NCBI GenBank assembly: GCA_033557835.1
Contig: JAWQRO010000210.1
Coordinates: 1 to 48,692, forward strand
From: Helochares maculicollis
Taxonomy: Eukaryota; Arthropoda; Insecta; Coleoptera; Hydrophilidae
Direction: 5' to 3'
Length of the DNA: 48,692 nucleotides
The notes under the pieces were generated by a model, which had not been told where the DNA came from, searched no databases, and saw only the letters and a list, made by a program, of their open reading frames with translations. Positions 1 to 10,158 of the stretch are shown in pieces. Position numbers and translations under genes: made by a program. Positions within the stretch are counted from its first letter, which is position 1, and each line of letters begins with the position of its first letter.

Positions 1-567
1 AAAACTCAATCATCTCAATGGAAGCTGCCGCACGAACCAAGACCGAAAAAAGCGCGCCAAGTTCGGTCGACTGTGAAAGTTTTGCTTACCGTTTTCTTCG
101 TTTGCAGTGGCGTGGTGCACCCTGAGTTCTTGCCACAAGGTAGAACGGTCAATAAGGAATATTACCTGTAAGTTATGCGCAATTTGCGTAAAGCAATCCG
201 CCAGAAACGCCCGGGTTTGTCAAAGAACAAAAATTGGCTTTTGCACCACGATAACGCCCCTGCTCGCACAACGTTGCTTGTGCGCGACTTTTTGGCCAAA
301 AACAACACACTTATGATGCCGCAGCCACCATATTCTCCAGATCTGGCCCCCTGTGACTTTTTCTTGTTCCCGAAATAAAAGAGGCCCATGAAAGGACGAC
401 GCTACGCTAATATTGACGAGATAAAGATGGCATCGAAGAAGGAGCTGCACAAGATAAAGGAAAATGATTTTTTTAAGTGCTTCGAAGATTGGAAAAAACG
501 TTGGCACAAGTGTATTATTTCTCATGGGGATTACTTTGAAGGGGACAAAATAGGTATTCATGAATAA
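1..567 (+). pseudogene. mariner transposase, C-terminal part, two in-frame stops
   Basis: A single frame starting at base 1 reads through to a natural stop at 565-567 and gives mariner DDE/D transposase sequence. The second catalytic Asp lies in LLHHDNAPAR (usually HDNAPAH) and the third in PYSPDLAPCDFFLF. These are followed by the family tail FEDWKKRWHKCI and DYFEGDKI. The first catalytic Asp would lie upstream of the window. The frame is broken only by stop codons at 169-171 and 376-378, with no frameshift, so about 188 codons remain alignable. Intact members cut and paste DNA at TA sites in the nucleus. This copy cannot make a full protein unless the stops are read through. The decayed element at 48065-48420 belongs to the same broad transposase type. 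Confidence 0.88.
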
Positions 568-620
568 ATAAATAATGTTTGAAAAACACAAAATTCGCGA
601 CACTGTTTGAACACACCTCG
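1..620 (+). mobile_element. mariner transposon, 3' part, cut by the window edge
   Basis: The block runs from inside a transposase frame to a right terminal repeat. The last bases before the TA at 621-622 read, on the minus strand, CGAGGTGTGTTCAAACAGT, a typical mariner end of the type that carries this transposase. The left end and first third of the element lie outside the window. The coding remnant is described separately at 1-567. Good preservation in one frame suggests a younger copy than the other mariners here. Confidence 0.88.
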
Positions 621-744
621 TATATTTTTAAACACGAAGTGTTGTACATTACATAAAGAAACATATTTTTGTGATATATTTGTATTGAAAAAGAATTGAA
701 TATTCCTTGTGAATATTTTAATGTGTTAAATATAGAAGAATAAC

Positions 745-826
745 AGCTAATTAAACATCTTTAGCTACCAAATAGCGTTTAATTTATAATATTAACATCA
801 ATCAATAAAATACGCTTGAAAAATAC
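745..826 (+). repeat. direct repeat, copy 1 (about 82 bp)
   Basis: This segment matches 1070-1152 with only scattered differences. Shared blocks include AGCTAA, TAAACATCT, TAGCTAC, ATAGCGTTTAATT and ATAATATTAA, and both copies end near AAAATACGCT..AAAATAC. The copies are about 240 bp apart. No coding content is seen. They may be ends or internal repeats of an unrecognised element. Confidence 0.8.
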
Positions 827-1069
827 TCTAACTATATATACTTCACATAAAAACAGTAGAAAATGCCTGCAACAGCAAGAAAGACATTGCCGACCTACCA
901 CCAGAATACGAAGCCATACATACTACGGAAAAACACTGAAGGCACTAAAGTAACCAAAACAACTAATTGGTTACCAATAAATAAAATGTTTGTTTACAAA
1001 CAACTAACATAAAAACGTCACTTCTGACGATGCTTCATGTTAAAACGAAGCGAAACTGTTAAGATTAAA

Positions 1070-1152
1070 AGCTAAATAAACATCTATAGCTACTATATAG
1101 CGTTTAATTCATAATATTAATATCAATCAAATAAAATACGCTATAAAAATAC
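1070..1152 (+). repeat. direct repeat, copy 2 (about 83 bp)
   Basis: Second copy of the repeat at 745-826, in the same orientation. The stretch between the copies (827-1069) holds a short Pro/Thr/Lys-rich translation from about 863, but no recognisable gene. Confidence 0.8.
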
Positions 1153-1290
1153 AATAATTAATTAATTTTATATATATGGGCAGTACTGTCGTGACGCATG
1201 AGTAGTCTAATTGTTATTATATTTGCGCAGGGTAGATACTGTTAAGTTAGTCGCTGTCGTTGCGGTAACCGTGGATACTCTGTTCGCTGT

Positions 1291-1675
1291 TTGAATCAAA
1301 GAAGAACAACGTTAAGTGATAAAATTTTTGTGGTGTATCGAGAGCTGAACTCATCGAAGACTTTCAATACAGTACAGGAACAATGTGATACGTCAACAGA
1401 ACGTCTACGAATGGATTTAAAAATCAGTTGTACGAGTGTTACACATAGCGAAGGAGCCGGATCTACACTTACCGCCATAAATGAAAAAAATATTGAACGC
1501 ATATGTGAATGATTCCCGTAGATTTACCTCAGATGAAGTAGAGCATTCCTGGCAATCAGCTCCGCCAATAACCTTGTTTAATCAGGGCTTCACACAGAGC
1601 ATTTTATGCAAGTGGACTATGTTGAAAAATGATGTACATGTGCATTTCCTGTTTGTACAATACTTACTTTTTTAA
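1291..1675 (+). pseudogene. possible decayed transposase N-terminal fragment
   Basis: An open stretch encodes a segment reading GAGSTLTAINEKNIERICE. It is followed, after a frame change, by SRRFTSDE. This resembles the linker and helix-turn-helix region of one group of Tc1/mariner-like transposases, where a G.GRP motif precedes ENIERVRE and then R.STRRAS. The upstream text (TLSDKIFVVYRELN) fits the start of such a protein loosely. No catalytic domain or terminal repeats were found. This is a resemblance by eye and could be chance. Confidence 0.25.
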
Positions 1676-3543
1676 CTACATTGCCGATAATAGTTGACTT
1701 ACCCACACATTTGTTGTCTCAAGGGCTTTGAAAAAGCAAATTAACTTAACAGAATAAACGAATTTTTATGAATATATAAAGCAATAGTTACAAAATGCTT
1801 ATTTGTTTTTAATGTATTGCGATTGCGATTAATGTCCAATAAGGCTAGAGTTACCATCTAGACCGAGAAATAGCAAACATTTATAGCTTTGCAAGAAATG
1901 TTGCTTACTTTAGCAAAGAAGAATTCTTGAGGGATGCAGGTCACTTTTACATATAAGCAATAAAAAATTGCTCCTTTTTATAGAAGTGAAAGAATTTTCA
2001 GACAAATTTCGTATAAAATAGCAAATATTTTGAATATACTTATATATGACTTTCAATTACTTTTTAAATGCACACAATACGATAGTGTTAAAAAATTATA
2101 TATTTTATAGTTAGGGTTCAATTTCAGATCTAACAAAACCTCTTTGGATTAGTTTTTTTACCTAATCAAGTATGTATTTGTAAAGTATATATTTTCGGTA
2201 CATTTCTGTTTAAGTCCAGGCTGTTATTTATCGAAATTAATGCAGCTCAAAATATGTGCTATTGCACTTGTGCATACTGATTGGTGGGTAAATAATACAT
2301 AGGTGGTCAAAACTGGTAGTCTACAATGTTATATTTTGAGTGCTAATTATTGTATTATCACGTTTAGCTTTATACCGTTTGACATGATTAATAACGAGGT
2401 GTTGAAAGAATATCACTATTTAGGATCTTGCTTGTAAAACGCTGATCACCTACTCTACCAAGGTCGGACTACCTACGCTAACATTGCAAATGAAATGCAA
2501 TCCCAAAGAATAGTAATGCAATGTATATGCGAAAATCATCATTAATTTCGTCCGTTATTTGTTATGTATGTATGCATGTATTTTGGCATTGTGTGCGTGT
2601 CCGTGTTTTTATCTGTGCTCTTGTGGGTTTTTAGTGTGTGTGTGTGTATCTGTTGTATGTAAATACTTACAATAAGTTGTGCGTTGGGATGGGTCATTCT
2701 TTTGAGGTTATAATCAATTATTCCCAAACCAAATCATTAGTATTAACAACCTGAAAGTTTTTGTTCAACGATCGTTTCATATTGTTATTACTAAATAAAC
2801 CGCACCTAAATGAGTTCTAGCCTAGTTACCAAAATACATACAGATTCTCCATTGGTTTGAAATCTGTGAAATAAAATATTAGTTGTTTGTAGTTTGTCCA
2901 GCTAAACTTTAAAAAATGGGGTTATTAAAAGTGGGAAAAACATATTTTACTCTGCGAAAAATGTCATGTTTCATTTATTTTGCAATATTTTTATTGATCT
3001 TTTTTCCCTGCCGGTAGATTTAACATTCCCGTATTAGTGTACGAATTATAGTAAAGGCAAGATATCTCGATCATGAGAAAATACGACCTCGAGATTTTGG
3101 GCGATTCTTCATGTTTTTAGGGCCCCTGTTTTAGTTTTAACCATTTTTCGCATGATATCTGTATATTTATATGTATGTAAATACGATGTCGCTAAACTGT
3201 TTGAGGTGGAGCCATGAAATTTATCATATGGCTAATATCGCAAAATTGTAGATCTGTATGAAATTTTGAGGTACGTATGACCACTGGAAGTGCCTGCTTA
3301 CCTACATAGTTATGAAATTTTTTAATTAAACTCTCCACTAAAATAGATCTTTCAAGGACAAATTTCATATACGTTTTAAATACTACAAAAAGTGTTATTT
3401 GTGACATTTTAAAAATTTCATATTAAGTAAGCCGTAAAAAATTTTAATTGGTGGAGCTCTGCTGGTTGTATTCCTACGAATTTTAGACTGATCTATAAAA
3501 CTAAGCTCAGAACTAAATAAAATTGTGCTTTCTCGAAACGTGT
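1676..3543. other. non-coding AT-rich stretch with a short TG repeat
   Basis: No gene is supportable here. The only structure seen is a TG-rich patch with a (TG)n tract near 2633-2647. Open frames on both strands are short and AT-driven. Confidence 0.5.
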
Positions 3544-3545
3544 TA

Positions 3546-4752
3546 TAAGGAGTACAAATAAGTGAATATTTATTGTAAACGGTAGTTTAAGTTTATTCAA
3601 AGTATTGTCCATCACTAGCAACCACTTTTTCCCATCTTTCAGGCAGCAGTCGTATTCCACATCTGAAGAATTTTTTTGAGGCTATCCACTTATCGACCCA
3701 ATTTTTTGTATCTTTATATGTTGTGCACCACTGCTCCGACAGAGCATGTGCCATTGACCGGAACAGATAATAGTCGGATGGCGCTATATTTGGTGAATAC
3801 GGCGGGATGGGGTAACATTTCCCAATCAAGTGTTTTCAAATAGCTTTTCACCGGAACCGCTACATGCGGACGAGCACTATCATGGAGTATTGAAGGCGTT
3901 TTTCCTTTAGAGAACGGCTCAATCTCATCAATTGTGTTTGGTAGAGAGTTTCGCTCGGATTAAGCAACTCGTAATACACCACACCCAGCTGATCCCACCA
4001 TATAGACAGGATGATTGTTTTTTCGTGAATATTCGGTTTTGCTGTTGATGTTGACGCGTAGCCAGGTTTTCCCCATGATTTTCTTCTTTTTGGGTTGTCG
4101 TAATGTATCCATTTCTCATCCCCGGTGACGATTAGATGTAAAAATACCTTTTTTTATGCCTGGCTAGCAGAATTTCACTCATGCATAATCGGCGTTCAAT
4201 ATCTCTTGGCTTCAATTCGTATGGAGCCCAATTTCCTTGTTTATGAATCATTCCTAATGATTTTAAACGATGTGAAACTGCTTGCTGAGTGACTTCTAAT
4301 GTGAGAGCAAGTTCCTTTTGTATTTGAGACGAATCTTCGTCCAATAATTCTTCCAATTCTGCATCTTCGTAAATTTTAAGCCTTCCACGGGGGTCTTTGT
4401 CGTCTACAACAAAATCACCGTTTTTAAACTTTTGAAACCACTCACGACACGTTCTCTCACTCATGCAGCTCCATTATAAGCATCTACGAGCAATCGATGC
4501 GCCTCAGCTGCAGATTTTTTTAAATTAAAGAAATAACATAAAACATCCCGCAAATGACGTTTATTTGGTTCAAATTTAGAAATATTCAGCTCAAGAAAAT
4601 TATATTTTCCTAGCACGGAGTTTCTAATATAGTAAGGTTATGTTATTTTAGAACAAATAGACTAATTTTTAAGCCGGTTATTATCTGCAAATTCTAACGA
4701 AAGCCGCGCCCCGCAACATCTTAAAACGGCGGTAACTTATTTGTACTCCTAA
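3546..4752 (-). mobile_element. mariner element, complete ends, dead
   Basis: Near-perfect terminal inverted repeats bound the element: AAGGAGTACAAATAAGT at the left and its complement ACTTATTTGTACTCCT at the right. TA dinucleotides flank it at 3544-3545 and 4753-4754, as expected for mariner target duplication. The length is about 1.2 kb, usual for the family. The transposase is on the minus strand and is degenerate (separate entry). The ends are still similar enough that they might be recognised in trans by a related active transposase; this is an inference. Confidence 0.9.
3593..4610 (-). pseudogene. mariner (mauritiana/Mos1-like) transposase, frameshifted
   Basis: Read on the minus strand, the fragments line up in family order. 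An N-terminal SKFEPNKRHLR helix-turn-helix start is followed by SERTCREWFQKFKNGDF, ELALTLEVTQQAVSHRLKSL and the first catalytic Asp in VTGDEKWIHYDNPKRRKSW. Next come SIWWDQLGVVYYELL, PYSPNIAPSDYYLFRSM with the third Asp, and LPERWEKVVASDGQYFE ending at 3593. The parts fall in different frames: a slip separates the first segment from SERTCREW, and other slips fall in the catalytic core. The second-Asp region reads LHDSARPH, so Asp is retained but Asn is lost. No functional protein is possible. Confidence 0.85.
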
Positions 4753-4754
4753 TA

Positions 4755-5389
4755 TAATATTTCATTAATACATTCCCAGTATGCAGAGAAAAAGAGTCAT
4801 TGTTACGTTACTTCTTTCGAGTCTGAGGCTTTCTTCATATTTAGCCTCTTAAAGATTTCTACGGGTACTGCTTAGTTATCCTAGTTTTCAGGTAAAGCAG
4901 TTTGAAAATTTCAAAATATATATTATTATTTCTCGACTAATTTGAAATTTGCTCTTTGAATTTTAAAGATTGCCTTTAGGTTTAAGTTTCAATATTGAGG
5001 CTTTTTTAAGAGCATGCGGAATCAGGTCTTTTTGCTATAGGATTTTATAATGCTCAAGAAGATTAAGTTTCTCTTGTTGCTGTGATGTTTTAGAGCTTAG
5101 ATTCTATTTACGATTTATTTTTTTTTGATAATTTGAAATCTTGCCTTTTTAATTCATACTTATTATGAAAAATATGCGTTTTATATTAATACAAAGAAGA
5201 TAATAAGCATTTTTTATGTCCTGGATAGTAGATTAGGGCAATAAGTTAGGGCTTCGGGATAATTACTAGCATCCAGTACGATTTAAATAAAATACATTAA
5301 ACGAACATATCTTTCTACTCAAAAATAAATTAGTAGGAAAAATAAAAGACTATGTTCATTGGGCTAGGTTTATTGGAATATGGATTGAT
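4755..5389. other. AT-rich non-coding stretch
   Basis: No gene seen. A splice-like AG|GTAAAG junction with a pyrimidine run occurs at 4891|4892 but has no supporting context. Confidence 0.4.
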
Positions 5390-6560
5390 TGTAGCAAACA
5401 AATAATATGACCCAATTATTATAATACAATAAAGAACGAATGTGATGAAATATTAGGAACGAAACCAAATCAAATATAGAAAATTAAAAGGAGATACCGT
5501 TATAATGAAGATATGCAAACACAGTTTGTGTAAGAAAAATGTTCAGAAAAGAAATTGATCTTAGAATAAAAAGCAAATTGATGACAAATTGTCCTGTAAC
5601 GGCGTAACCATAAAAAGTAATATGACCTCATTTATGAGGTAAAATGGTGTTAAAGACCAATTACTAAGAAGCATATTTGTAGGTAACAATTATATTATTG
5701 CTCTAATTCAAGATGTTGTTTGACGGTTTAATGAATAAGCAACCAAAGCACTGAAATAAATAGCTGAAATCAATATTTGGTTACGTTATGGAAAAATCGT
5801 GAAAATAATATTAGAATATTTCAAGCTAAAATACCTAAGTGGAAATTTATGATACTCACTCCAAGAGTAACACGTACATAGGTACTAGCGAAACCATAAA
5901 TAGTAAGGATGGTGGATATAGATATGAAAATAGCATCAAAGACAGAACAGCACAAATATAGATCACTAGAAAGTTAGGGAAGGAGCAACAAGAAAACCTA
6001 AAGGAAACTTAAGAATCTATTTTAAGCTGCAAAATACTGTTAAGTAGCCACTATAAACTCAAAAAAGAGAAAAATAACAGGGCTTAAGCAATAACTTAAA
6101 AACAAAATAAAATTTGAAAACTAAAACAAATACACTTTTACAAAATGGTGAGTTAAAACAAGAATGCACGGAGGCAAAGCGATAGAAAACACATTTTCCA
6201 TGTGCACAGTTCGAAACTTGCTCTCATAAAACCATTTAATTTTAAAACTCAAGTCCAAGAAGGCTAGTCACAAGGGAAGGGGAAATTAATGAACCGCACA
6301 TTTTGGCTCGATTTCAAAAAACTAGCTGGGAAATATATAATAATCAATAGAGGCAATGCTATGATTGGTAAGTCAGTACAATGACCATTCGAAATAGTAA
6401 TAAAAATTGCTTATTGAATGAACTGCTAGGTAATAATTAAAAAAATTAACAGTTGGTTACAATACTTAAAAATTGGGAATTAGTATATAAAATCCCTAAA
6501 AAAGACAAATAGTCAAATAATCTTCAGTCATCTATTTATGGAAGAAATGTTCAGTATGAA
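5390..6560 (+). mobile_element. possible very old non-LTR retrotransposon, plus strand
   Basis: The strand is A-rich, with stops in every frame. Translated fragments resemble the pre-reverse-transcriptase and early RT region of non-LTR elements: NECDEILGTKPNQ near 5438, LLNELLGNN, then KNWELVYKIPKKDK near 6470. The last resembles the WK..v.PI.KKGdk block that precedes NYRPIsL in these RTs. Identity is weak and no YADD box was found. It could also be chance in A-rich DNA. Confidence 0.28.
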
Positions 6561-6603
6561 CGCCAAACTTATTTATAAAAAGTGATCACAAGGTGATAAG
6601 AAA

Positions 6604-6662
6604 TTTTGAGAGAAATAGAAAGAGGGGGAGAAAGGAAGAGAGAAAAAAGAAAAGATAGAGCC
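6604..6662 (+). repeat. polypurine low-complexity tract
   Basis: The plus strand is almost wholly A and G here (GAGAGAAATAGAAAGAGG and similar). Such tracts are simple-sequence DNA. No coding content. Confidence 0.75.
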
Positions 6663-6860
6663 AGATATTGAGAAAACAATAATATGCATAAAATTCTGAT
6701 TTTGGATACAGCAGCGCTGCCTCCAATATACAACATAACGGAGGAAAAACGGTAATGTAATGGAAAGTGACGGAAATAATATTTGGTTAGCGTGTGTATG
6801 TGTGTGGTTAGAGATTCAGCTATAGGTCCAGTAGTTCATGATACTCGTTATAGACCTGCA

Positions 6861-7112
6861 TCAATGTGCATTAATTTTAGAACGGTAGAACTCGGAGGAG
6901 CCTATAGTTATTAATAACTCCGAATCGCCATTGCTGTTTAAAGTCAGAAACACGGTTAAATAGTCTCGCACGCAGAACCGTAGTTGGGAATTTGCTTCTC
7001 GAAAAATATGTTGCGTCGCATAACACAACGACAGGAAGTCATTTGCCAACGATTCGAAACCTGAAAAGGTCTCTGAACCTAAGGCAATTGGAATTTTCTG
7101 AGTAGGATTCAA
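6861..7112 (-). CDS. uncharacterised 83-codon ORF, doubtful
   Basis: An ATG-initiated frame encodes a balanced, non-repetitive 83-residue protein (start MNPTQKIPIALGSETF, end FYRSKINAH). It has no signal peptide, no membrane segment and no recognised motif. Codon choice is more mixed than in the AT-driven open frames around it, and the local base composition is less AT-rich, which is why it is listed. No splice sites, TATA box or poly(A) signal clearly belong to it. It may be a chance ORF or a fragment of an old element. Confidence 0.15.
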   Translation of the reverse strand: MNPTQKIPIALGSETFSGFESLANDFLSLCYATQHIFREANSQLRFCVRDYLTVFLTLNSNGDSELLITIGSSEFYRSKINAH

Positions 7113-7489
7113 AGCGTTCCTTCTCTTGTTTTATTTAGATTCTCTGCCTCTTCCCATCCATCTGAGGTAACTCGATTTAATTCTAAGGGATTATTATACG
7201 AGACAATTGATTTTGTTGAGGATTATAAACATGCGTAATTATGTCACTCCCACCATCTCTGTATTTATAGAGAAAACTGATTATCCTTTGCTCTCCCCGA
7301 TAGGGATTACATTAGCAGTTGCTTTTAGCCAAAAACCTCATCTTGTGAGCTTTCTTCTTAAAATATTTCGTAGTATTAAAGAAAGTTGGTTCTCGTGTAA
7401 GGTTAAGGAGCTAGATAGGGATAGGAGTGCGATGTGGACGAGAATGGGTTCAAGGGTGAGTTTTAGGGAACAGAATTGGAAATGCTGTC

Positions 7490-7810
7490 GAGGATTAGGA
7501 CTGGATTAAAAATGATGATGGGATTGAAAATGAGCATGGGATTGATTAGGATGTGATTGATGGGAAGGAATGTGTTGACAATGATGTAGGTTATAGACCT
7601 AAATTGGGTTGACGATACAATTTATTGTTGATGAGAATAAGGTTGAATATGAGGATGTGGTTGAGAATGAAAATGCATATGCTGAAAGGATTGGAAATGA
7701 TGGAGAAATGGAAAACACAGTTGACAGCAAGGGTGGGGTTCAATTTGAGTGTAAGGCACAATGAAATGAGAATAAGGACAAGGAGCGGATGGAGGATAGA
7801 GGCAAGGACT
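7490..7810 (+). repeat. degenerate G/A/T-rich repeat, strongly strand-biased
   Basis: The plus strand has almost no C for long runs and is built from imperfect units around GGATTG, GAAAATGA and GATGTGG. Examples are GATGGGATTGAAAATGA and ATGAGGATGTGGTTGAG. It reads like a decayed minisatellite. Open frames across it (His/Pro-rich on the minus strand, Met/Arg-rich on the plus strand) follow from the skew and are not taken as genes. Confidence 0.55.
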
Positions 7811-7959
7811 GGGATGAGGTTGAAAATATTTTATAGCGGCTATAAAGCAAGTAAAATAAAATGTGGCGAAATTATCCAACGAAAGTTATTTACCAACACG
7901 GCTATTATTATTATCTTCTTAGAGGGGCTTTCATCTGGTTTTTGCTTGCTGTAAATCTC

Positions 7960-9160
7960 CCGCATTCATTGTGTTATGTGCAGGTTGTAAAAGTGCTAAA
8001 ATTTTAATACACACATACGCTCACAAAGCACGACGTGAAAACCAGCAAACGCTTTACAATGCCGCTTTGCACGGACTCAAACGGAACTTGAGCTTTTCCT
8101 TTTGTTGGGGGCTAATGTTCGTTTGTTAAACACAGCTTTCATTTTCTTTAAAACAATTCTCCTTTTTCGCGTTTCCTGATACGAGCCTGCTTCCACTGAT
8201 GCTGCTACATGGTATCGCGGTGTTAATTATTCTTTAGTTGTAGCTGATAATAGAAAGTAAAGTACACAATTTATACTAGCTATTGTCAGAATTGTTTAGA
8301 CACTGTATTGTAAATAAGAATAGCTTTTTTTACATTCCGAACTAATGAAAATTTATTAGTTGCTATTAATCATTTCTAGATTTGCATTATTTTTATTTTT
8401 TCTATTCGTTTAGCATTACTTAATTTAATTGCTGATTATCTGTGAAATGTTGAAGATTTTGACCTCTTATTGGCTATTATCGAAACAAAGTTTGCATATG
8501 TCTCTAATGCCATTGACGATATATCGAATCTTTGGTAAAAGTTCTAGATTTGTCTATACTTTACTGCTTGCGAATGAGAATGAATAAATTTAATTTTGTG
8601 TTATAAGTTAAAGCATTGCAGTTTCATTACGTCTGTCTAATCTAGCACATAAAGCTTAAAATTTAGCAACATAAATAATAAAAATGGTTCTTTTAAGTCA
8701 AGCTTCCAACTGTTTATTCCAAAATCAAGCAACACAGCTGGTTAGTGCGCTTCATACACTTCCAAATATTTTGCCCATGACTGTACGCCGTTTAGTTATG
8801 CCATAAATGAGTTATACATAAAACATCTGGCCTCGCAATATCAGCACAAATTTGGCCGAAAATCAAAAATTAAATAATCACGAAAAAGCTATGGTGTAAT
8901 TCTGTTGCAAGTGCATTGAGCCAACCACCAATAATAAATTTACAAACAACTTTCGTGGTAGCTCGTATTTGAAAATTCCGAAGCCATGAGCTCCCAGCTC
9001 TGTTATGTGAATGTGTACATCACGTAAATCTATGTAGGCCGTGGAAAAAATACTTTTATATTTATGACGAATTAAAATTAGACCGGCTCTTGGTTTCAGT
9101 AAAGGCGCGAGACTATTTTTAGAGCAAGATTGTTTTCGCGCGTAGACGATTAAGGAAACG
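7960..9160. other. non-coding stretch, nothing firm
   Basis: No gene recognised. A 101-codon frame at 8878-9183 (minus) and a 134-codon frame at 9163-9567 (plus) are open, but have no known motif and no gene signals. Confidence 0.4.
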
Positions 9161-9762
9161 TCTTGAGCGAGTGTGCCCCTCACTTATTTTCAATTTTGCT
9201 TTCTTTCGTCTCATCTATGATGTCACTGGTTATTTTTGGTTGCTGCGAACAGCTAATCTGTTGTGTTAAGCGAGGTAACAATCCGCAGGAGAACAAGGAA
9301 GCACTTCTAAACTACCCACCTTTGGCAGTGCTCGACTCCTGCAATATTTCAACTAAGCTAGTTATAGCTATTGTTTTGGCCATGTCAAACAAATTTTGGA
9401 AACGAAGAATTGTTTTGTCTTGTCAAGCAAATTTCTGGTGCCAAGTATTGCTTTTGGCATTAAGTATCTGTTTGAATTTTCGCAACAATCACTTTTTCAA
9501 ACTGTCAGCTTTTCGCAACCATCATCTTTACAAGTCTTTTAACACTTTGGCACTATCACTTTTTTAAGCCATTTCGCGTTGTTGCTGGAGAAGATTATTT
9601 TTATAACCATCGTGTTTGCAAACCTATTAAAGTTGAGACCAGTCAGACTGATGCGAGGTAAGGTATGGAGGAGGGTCATAAAACCATAATCAAGAAATAA
9701 TAATTTTATTTAATTAATATCAAGAAATGTAAACATATTGAAATAAGAAAAGGTAAAAATAA

Positions 9763-9888
9763 TACTTTCACCCTTTGAGTCGCGTGGGCTACCACCACGG
9801 TTTGTTCCGGTTTGATATTAACACGTTTGGCAAGCGCGGTATTATGCGACACGTCTCGGCACGGATTAGAGAAACACAATTCAATTGA
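9763..9888 (+). other. short coding-looking segment, possible terminal exon
   Basis: This patch is GC-richer than its surroundings. It holds an open frame that follows an upstream in-frame TAA and ends in TGA at 9886-9888. The translation includes RVGYHHGLFRFDINTFGKRG and then IMRHVSARIRETQFN. Third codon positions are mostly G or C in the first half, unlike the AT background. AATAAA follows the stop at once (9889-9894), and AG with a pyrimidine run (CTTTCACCCTTTGAG) precedes it. The GKR tripeptide is the usual amidation/cleavage motif of neuropeptide precursors, but one tripeptide proves nothing. On the minus strand the same DNA is open as well. I do not recognise a family. Confidence 0.25.
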
Positions 9889-9950
9889 AATAAATTTTTA
9901 CTCAGCCCACGATTTTCGTAGTAACAAAAATAGATTTACTAACAACGATA

Positions 9951-9956
9951 TTTATT
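9951..9956 (-). terminator. candidate actin poly(A) signal
   Basis: TTTATT on the plus strand is AATAAA on the minus strand, about 205 bp past the actin stop codon. This gives a 3' UTR of ordinary length for a fly actin. The UTR is AT-rich and includes an (AAT)n run. Confidence 0.5.
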
Positions 9957-9973
9957 ATTAGTTATTATAATAC

Positions 9974-9997
9974 ATTAATAATAATAATAAAAAATAA
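9974..9997. repeat. (AAT)n microsatellite in the actin 3' flank
   Basis: Imperfect TAA/ATA units (ATTAATAATAATAATAA) lie inside the likely 3' UTR. Length may vary between individuals. Confidence 0.65.
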
Positions 9998-10158
9998 TGA
10001 TAATAAATTAATTATATTTACAAATGTATGTTCGTTGTTCTGAAATTGTTCTGTCTTGAAACCGTGGTAGTTTGTTGGTGATGATGTAACAGCACAATAT
10101 AATTGTAATAATAATGAAGTAAAGAATAATAGAATAGATGTTAGAAAGTAGAAAGCGC

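Noticed and set aside
4885..4897. AG|GTAAAG combined splice site
   Set aside because: The donor is imperfect and such junctions recur by chance (also 13885, 25077, 42164, 43571); only the 33828 site has a full GTAAGT with a strong tract.
7622..7954. 85- and 109-codon frames on opposite strands
   Set aside because: Both follow from the G/A-rich repeat; the His/Pro and Met/Arg compositions mirror the skew.
9163..9567. 134-codon plus-strand frame
   Set aside because: No motif, no conserved look, AT-driven codons and internal near-repeats; nothing supports translation.
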